Shown piece by piece: positions 23,138-24,948 of a stretch of DNA of 24,948 nt. This DNA is from Candidatus Neomicrothrix sp. UBA6944. GTDB taxonomy: Bacteria > Actinomycetota > Acidimicrobiia > Acidimicrobiales > Poriferisodalaceae. The stretch lies in assembly GCA_002448715.1 (NCBI GenBank), contig DJZU01000007.1, positions 1-24,948 on the forward strand, written 5' to 3'. A program made the position numbers and the translations under genes. The notes under the pieces are model-generated. The model was not told the DNA's origin. It made no database searches and worked only from the letters and a program-made list of their open reading frames with translations. How positions within the stretch are numbered: the first letter of the stretch is position 1; every line of letters begins with the position of its first letter.

Positions 23138-23422
23138 GTGAGCGCTCGAGGATCGATGTTGTTGGAGAGCGGTGTGTGGAGAAACACCGCCAAATGCCGC
23201 GAGGCTGACCCCACTCTTTTCTTTCCGATTGGTTCGACGGGAAGGGCGTTGCGACAGATCGACGCAGCCAAGGCTGTTTGTGTTGACTGTTCGGTGAAAG
23301 ACATGTGCCTTGAATTTGCGCTCAAGACCAACCAAGACTCGGGAGTATGGGGCGGGGCTTCAGAAGAGGAGCGCCGCCAGTTGCGGCGTGAACGGAACAG
23401 AGCTCGCAGACAGGCCAGCTGA
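23138..23422 (+). CDS. whiB1: WhiB-family iron-sulfur transcription regulator, WhiB1-like
   Basis: A 94-residue Wbl protein that holds a [4Fe-4S] cluster, binds the primary sigma factor and controls transcription; WhiB1 of M. tuberculosis is essential and responds to nitric oxide. The four cluster cysteines are Cys20, Cys48, Cys51 and Cys57 (C-x2-C-x5-C after the first). The GVWGG turn is at 69-73 and a basic RRERNRARRQ tail could bind DNA. ADPTLFFPIGSTGRALRQI matches WhiB1 (DPELFFPVGNSGPALAQI, from memory) better than other paralogues. The convergent PdtaS-like gene downstream reproduces the Rv3219-Rv3220c pair. An upstream dyad suggests leader-level control. The start is GTG 23138 or ATG 23156. 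Confidence 0.92.
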   Translation: MSARGSMLLESGVWRNTAKCREADPTLFFPIGSTGRALRQIDAAKAVCVDCSVKDMCLEFALKTNQDSGVWGGASEEERRQLRRERNRARRQAS

Positions 23423-23446
23423 TCTAGACCAGTGTCTCGTAGCTAT

Positions 23447-23472
23447 CTAGTTCCTTTTGTCAGTGGGACTAG
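23447..23472. terminator. Hairpin between convergent whiB and pdtaS-like genes
   Basis: CTAGTTCC (23447-23454) pairs with GGGACTAG (23465-23472) through eight pairs with one wobble and a 10-base loop. It overlaps the stop codon of the kinase gene. Neither strand has a clear T tract after the stem, so its role as a bidirectional terminator is tentative. Confidence 0.35.
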
Positions 23473-24944
23473 TTATGGGGAAGCGGCACTTCGATGAGCG
23501 CTTCGGAGCCGTTCGTATCTGATCTTCGACGAACTTCGATGCTGCCAGTTAGTTCTGTGGTTACCAAACCTCGAATGATGGACAACCCGAGACCTTGTTG
23601 TGACTCGCCGTCGAAATCTTCGGACACCCCAACTCCGTTGTCTCGGACTGCCATCTTCAGTTCATTATCGGTCCGATCAAGCAGAATTTCTACTAGCCCG
23701 ATATGTCCTTGACTAAAAGGCACTTCGCTAGTGAAGGCATGATCAACCGTGTTCTGTAACAACTCGTTCAGTACGACGGCAAGCGGCGTCACTACGTCCG
23801 AAGGCACGAGACCAGCATCACCCTGAACTTCGAAATGGATAGGGCGATCCGGAGAAGTAAAGCTATCTTGCGCTGTTCGGGCCAACATTTCGGCGACTTC
23901 GCTTAAGCTCGCGTCGTCTGTAGTTTCATTAGCCAGAGTTTCGTGCACAAGAGCGATTGCTCTAATGCGGCGCACTGACTCATCAATTGCCATTTTGGCT
24001 TCGGTTGATTCAAGGCGACGACCTTGGAGGCGCAATAAAGATGAAATTGTCTGCAGGTTGTTCTTTACCCGATGGTGGATTTCTCGGATAGTCGCGTCTT
24101 TAGAAACAAGGAGTCGATCTCGCAACCGCAGTTCAGTGATGTCTCTCAACAAGAGCAAGGACCCCTGAAACACTTCTCTCTCACTAATGGGCATGCCCAT
24201 GAGTTGCACCGCTGTGTCGTTGCGCTCGATTTCTGCAACGACAGCTCGGGGTCGTTCAGAAACTGCCTTTATCGCTGGATGTCGAATTCCAATATCTTCA
24301 AGTCGCCGACCCGCCACGTTTCCTAGTACACCGACGCGATGCAATGTACTCAGGGCATTCGGCGACGCGTACTGAATTCGTGACTCAGGATCGATGACAA
24401 GCATGCCATCACCAACGCGTGGAACTTGCTCAAGGTCCACCTCATTGTCTTGATAGGGAAATGTTCCTATTGCGATCATTTTCGCTAACTGGTGAAACGC
24501 CTCCAAATACGTTCGCTCAAGTTCGCCGGGGTCGCGGCGTTCAGCGAAATTCGGCAGTAACTCACGACTAAGAACGCCAACTATCTGGCCTTCGTGCCTT
24601 ATCGGGATACACATCACGCTAGCCCTGCGGTTGCTGGGCTTAATGGGCACTTCACCTTCGATAACTTCACCCCGACCATAGGCAGTAGCAACCAATGGGC
24701 GGTCAATGTCACTGACGCGGAGCCCGACGTGGTCATCTCGGTAAAGGGTCTGACCGGTAGTGGGGCGAATCTGGGACGCTATGGCGAACTCTTCGCCGCT
24801 TTGGTTTATAGGGACGAACATCAGCAGGTCAGAGAACGACAGATCAGCCAATATGCCCCACCAAGCGACTAAGCGTTGGAGATGTTGCAGTTGCTGCGTT
24901 GAAAGGCCAGTGCCTAAACGACTTAGTTCGGCCAAGGTTGCCAT
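23469..24944 (-). CDS. pdtaS: PdtaS-like soluble sensor histidine kinase (GAF-PAS-HisKA_2)
   Basis: A 491-residue cytosolic sensor kinase with no membrane segment. It has an N-terminal GAF-like domain (about 30-165), a PAS domain (about 175-275), a HisKA_2 H-box (DATIREIHHRVKNNLQTISSLLRLQ, phospho-acceptor His290 or 291) and a HATPase with N-box NELLQNTVDHAF, DNGVGV and GLGLSIIRGL. Domain order, length and many blocks (LADLSF, YASPNALS, SKDATIREIHHRVKNNLQ) match M. tuberculosis PdtaS (Rv3220c), which signals to the RNA-binding antiterminator PdtaR encoded elsewhere; no regulator gene adjoins here either. The ATG is 4 bases from the window edge, so its ribosome site cannot be judged, but the start aligns with the mycobacterial one. 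Confidence 0.93.
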   Translation of the reverse strand: MATLAELSRLGTGLSTQQLQHLQRLVAWWGILADLSFSDLLMFVPINQSGEEFAIASQIRPTTGQTLYRDDHVGLRVSDIDRPLVATAYGRGEVIEGEVPIKPSNRRASVMCIPIRHEGQIVGVLSRELLPNFAERRDPGELERTYLEAFHQLAKMIAIGTFPYQDNEVDLEQVPRVGDGMLVIDPESRIQYASPNALSTLHRVGVLGNVAGRRLEDIGIRHPAIKAVSERPRAVVAEIERNDTAVQLMGMPISEREVFQGSLLLLRDITELRLRDRLLVSKDATIREIHHRVKNNLQTISSLLRLQGRRLESTEAKMAIDESVRRIRAIALVHETLANETTDDASLSEVAEMLARTAQDSFTSPDRPIHFEVQGDAGLVPSDVVTPLAVVLNELLQNTVDHAFTSEVPFSQGHIGLVEILLDRTDNELKMAVRDNGVGVSEDFDGESQQGLGLSIIRGLVTTELTGSIEVRRRSDTNGSEALIEVPLPHN

Positions 24945-24948
24945 GACA

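Overview
This window looks like chromosomal core sequence from an actinobacterium (Actinomycetota). The evidence is a WhiB iron-sulfur regulator next to a PdtaS-type sensor kinase, the actinobacterial trio of MSMEG_4193-type phosphomutase, DUF3090 and SCO1664-type kinase-like protein, F420-linked genes, and the gene order argS-lysA-hom-thrC-rho-rpmE-prfA-prmC/tsaC seen in mycobacteria and relatives. Base composition is moderate (about half G+C by eye) and several details differ from the mycobacterial versions: Cys-free L31, long-type ThrC, Cys-type RpiB, no thrB, fused PrmC-TsaC. A deep-branching, perhaps aquatic, Acidimicrobiia-like lineage is my best guess, but that is inference.

Layout. 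From 13329 down to 104 almost everything is on the minus strand and forms one long cluster: argS, lysA, hom, thrC, then after a 185-base gap rho, rpmE (type B L31), an unrecognised 336-residue protein, prfA, a fused prmC-tsaC gene, rpiB and glyA. It joins aspartate-family amino acid synthesis with translation (Arg-tRNA charging, L31, RF1, RF1 methylation, t6A formation), Rho termination and one-carbon/pentose metabolism. A tRNA-Arg(CCG) gene is divergent from argS.

From 13.6 to 24.9 kb short units alternate in strand: a lone UPF0014/FetB-like permease; a PPOX/F420-type flavin-fold protein divergent from an FrhB-type iron-sulfur protein; a two-gene unit of family 5 uracil-DNA glycosylase plus a cysteine-rich lipoprotein, overlapping head-to-head with the phosphomutase-DUF3090-SCO1664 trio; etfBA; a diacylglycerol-kinase-like lipid kinase; a glycerophosphodiester phosphodiesterase; a WhiB1-like regulator; and a convergent PdtaS-like histidine kinase that runs to the right edge.

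No mobile element, CRISPR array, phage gene or obvious horizontal insertion was seen. The most interesting points are the unknown gene between rpmE and prfA, the kinase/phosphatase trio with a DUF3090 that has lost its usual C-terminal cysteine knuckle, a Rho with unusual residues in its ATP and bicyclomycin site, the PrmC-TsaC fusion, a lipoprotein built from a duplicated four-cysteine module, and dyads in front of whiB, etfB and rho. No gap between genes exceeds 300 bases.
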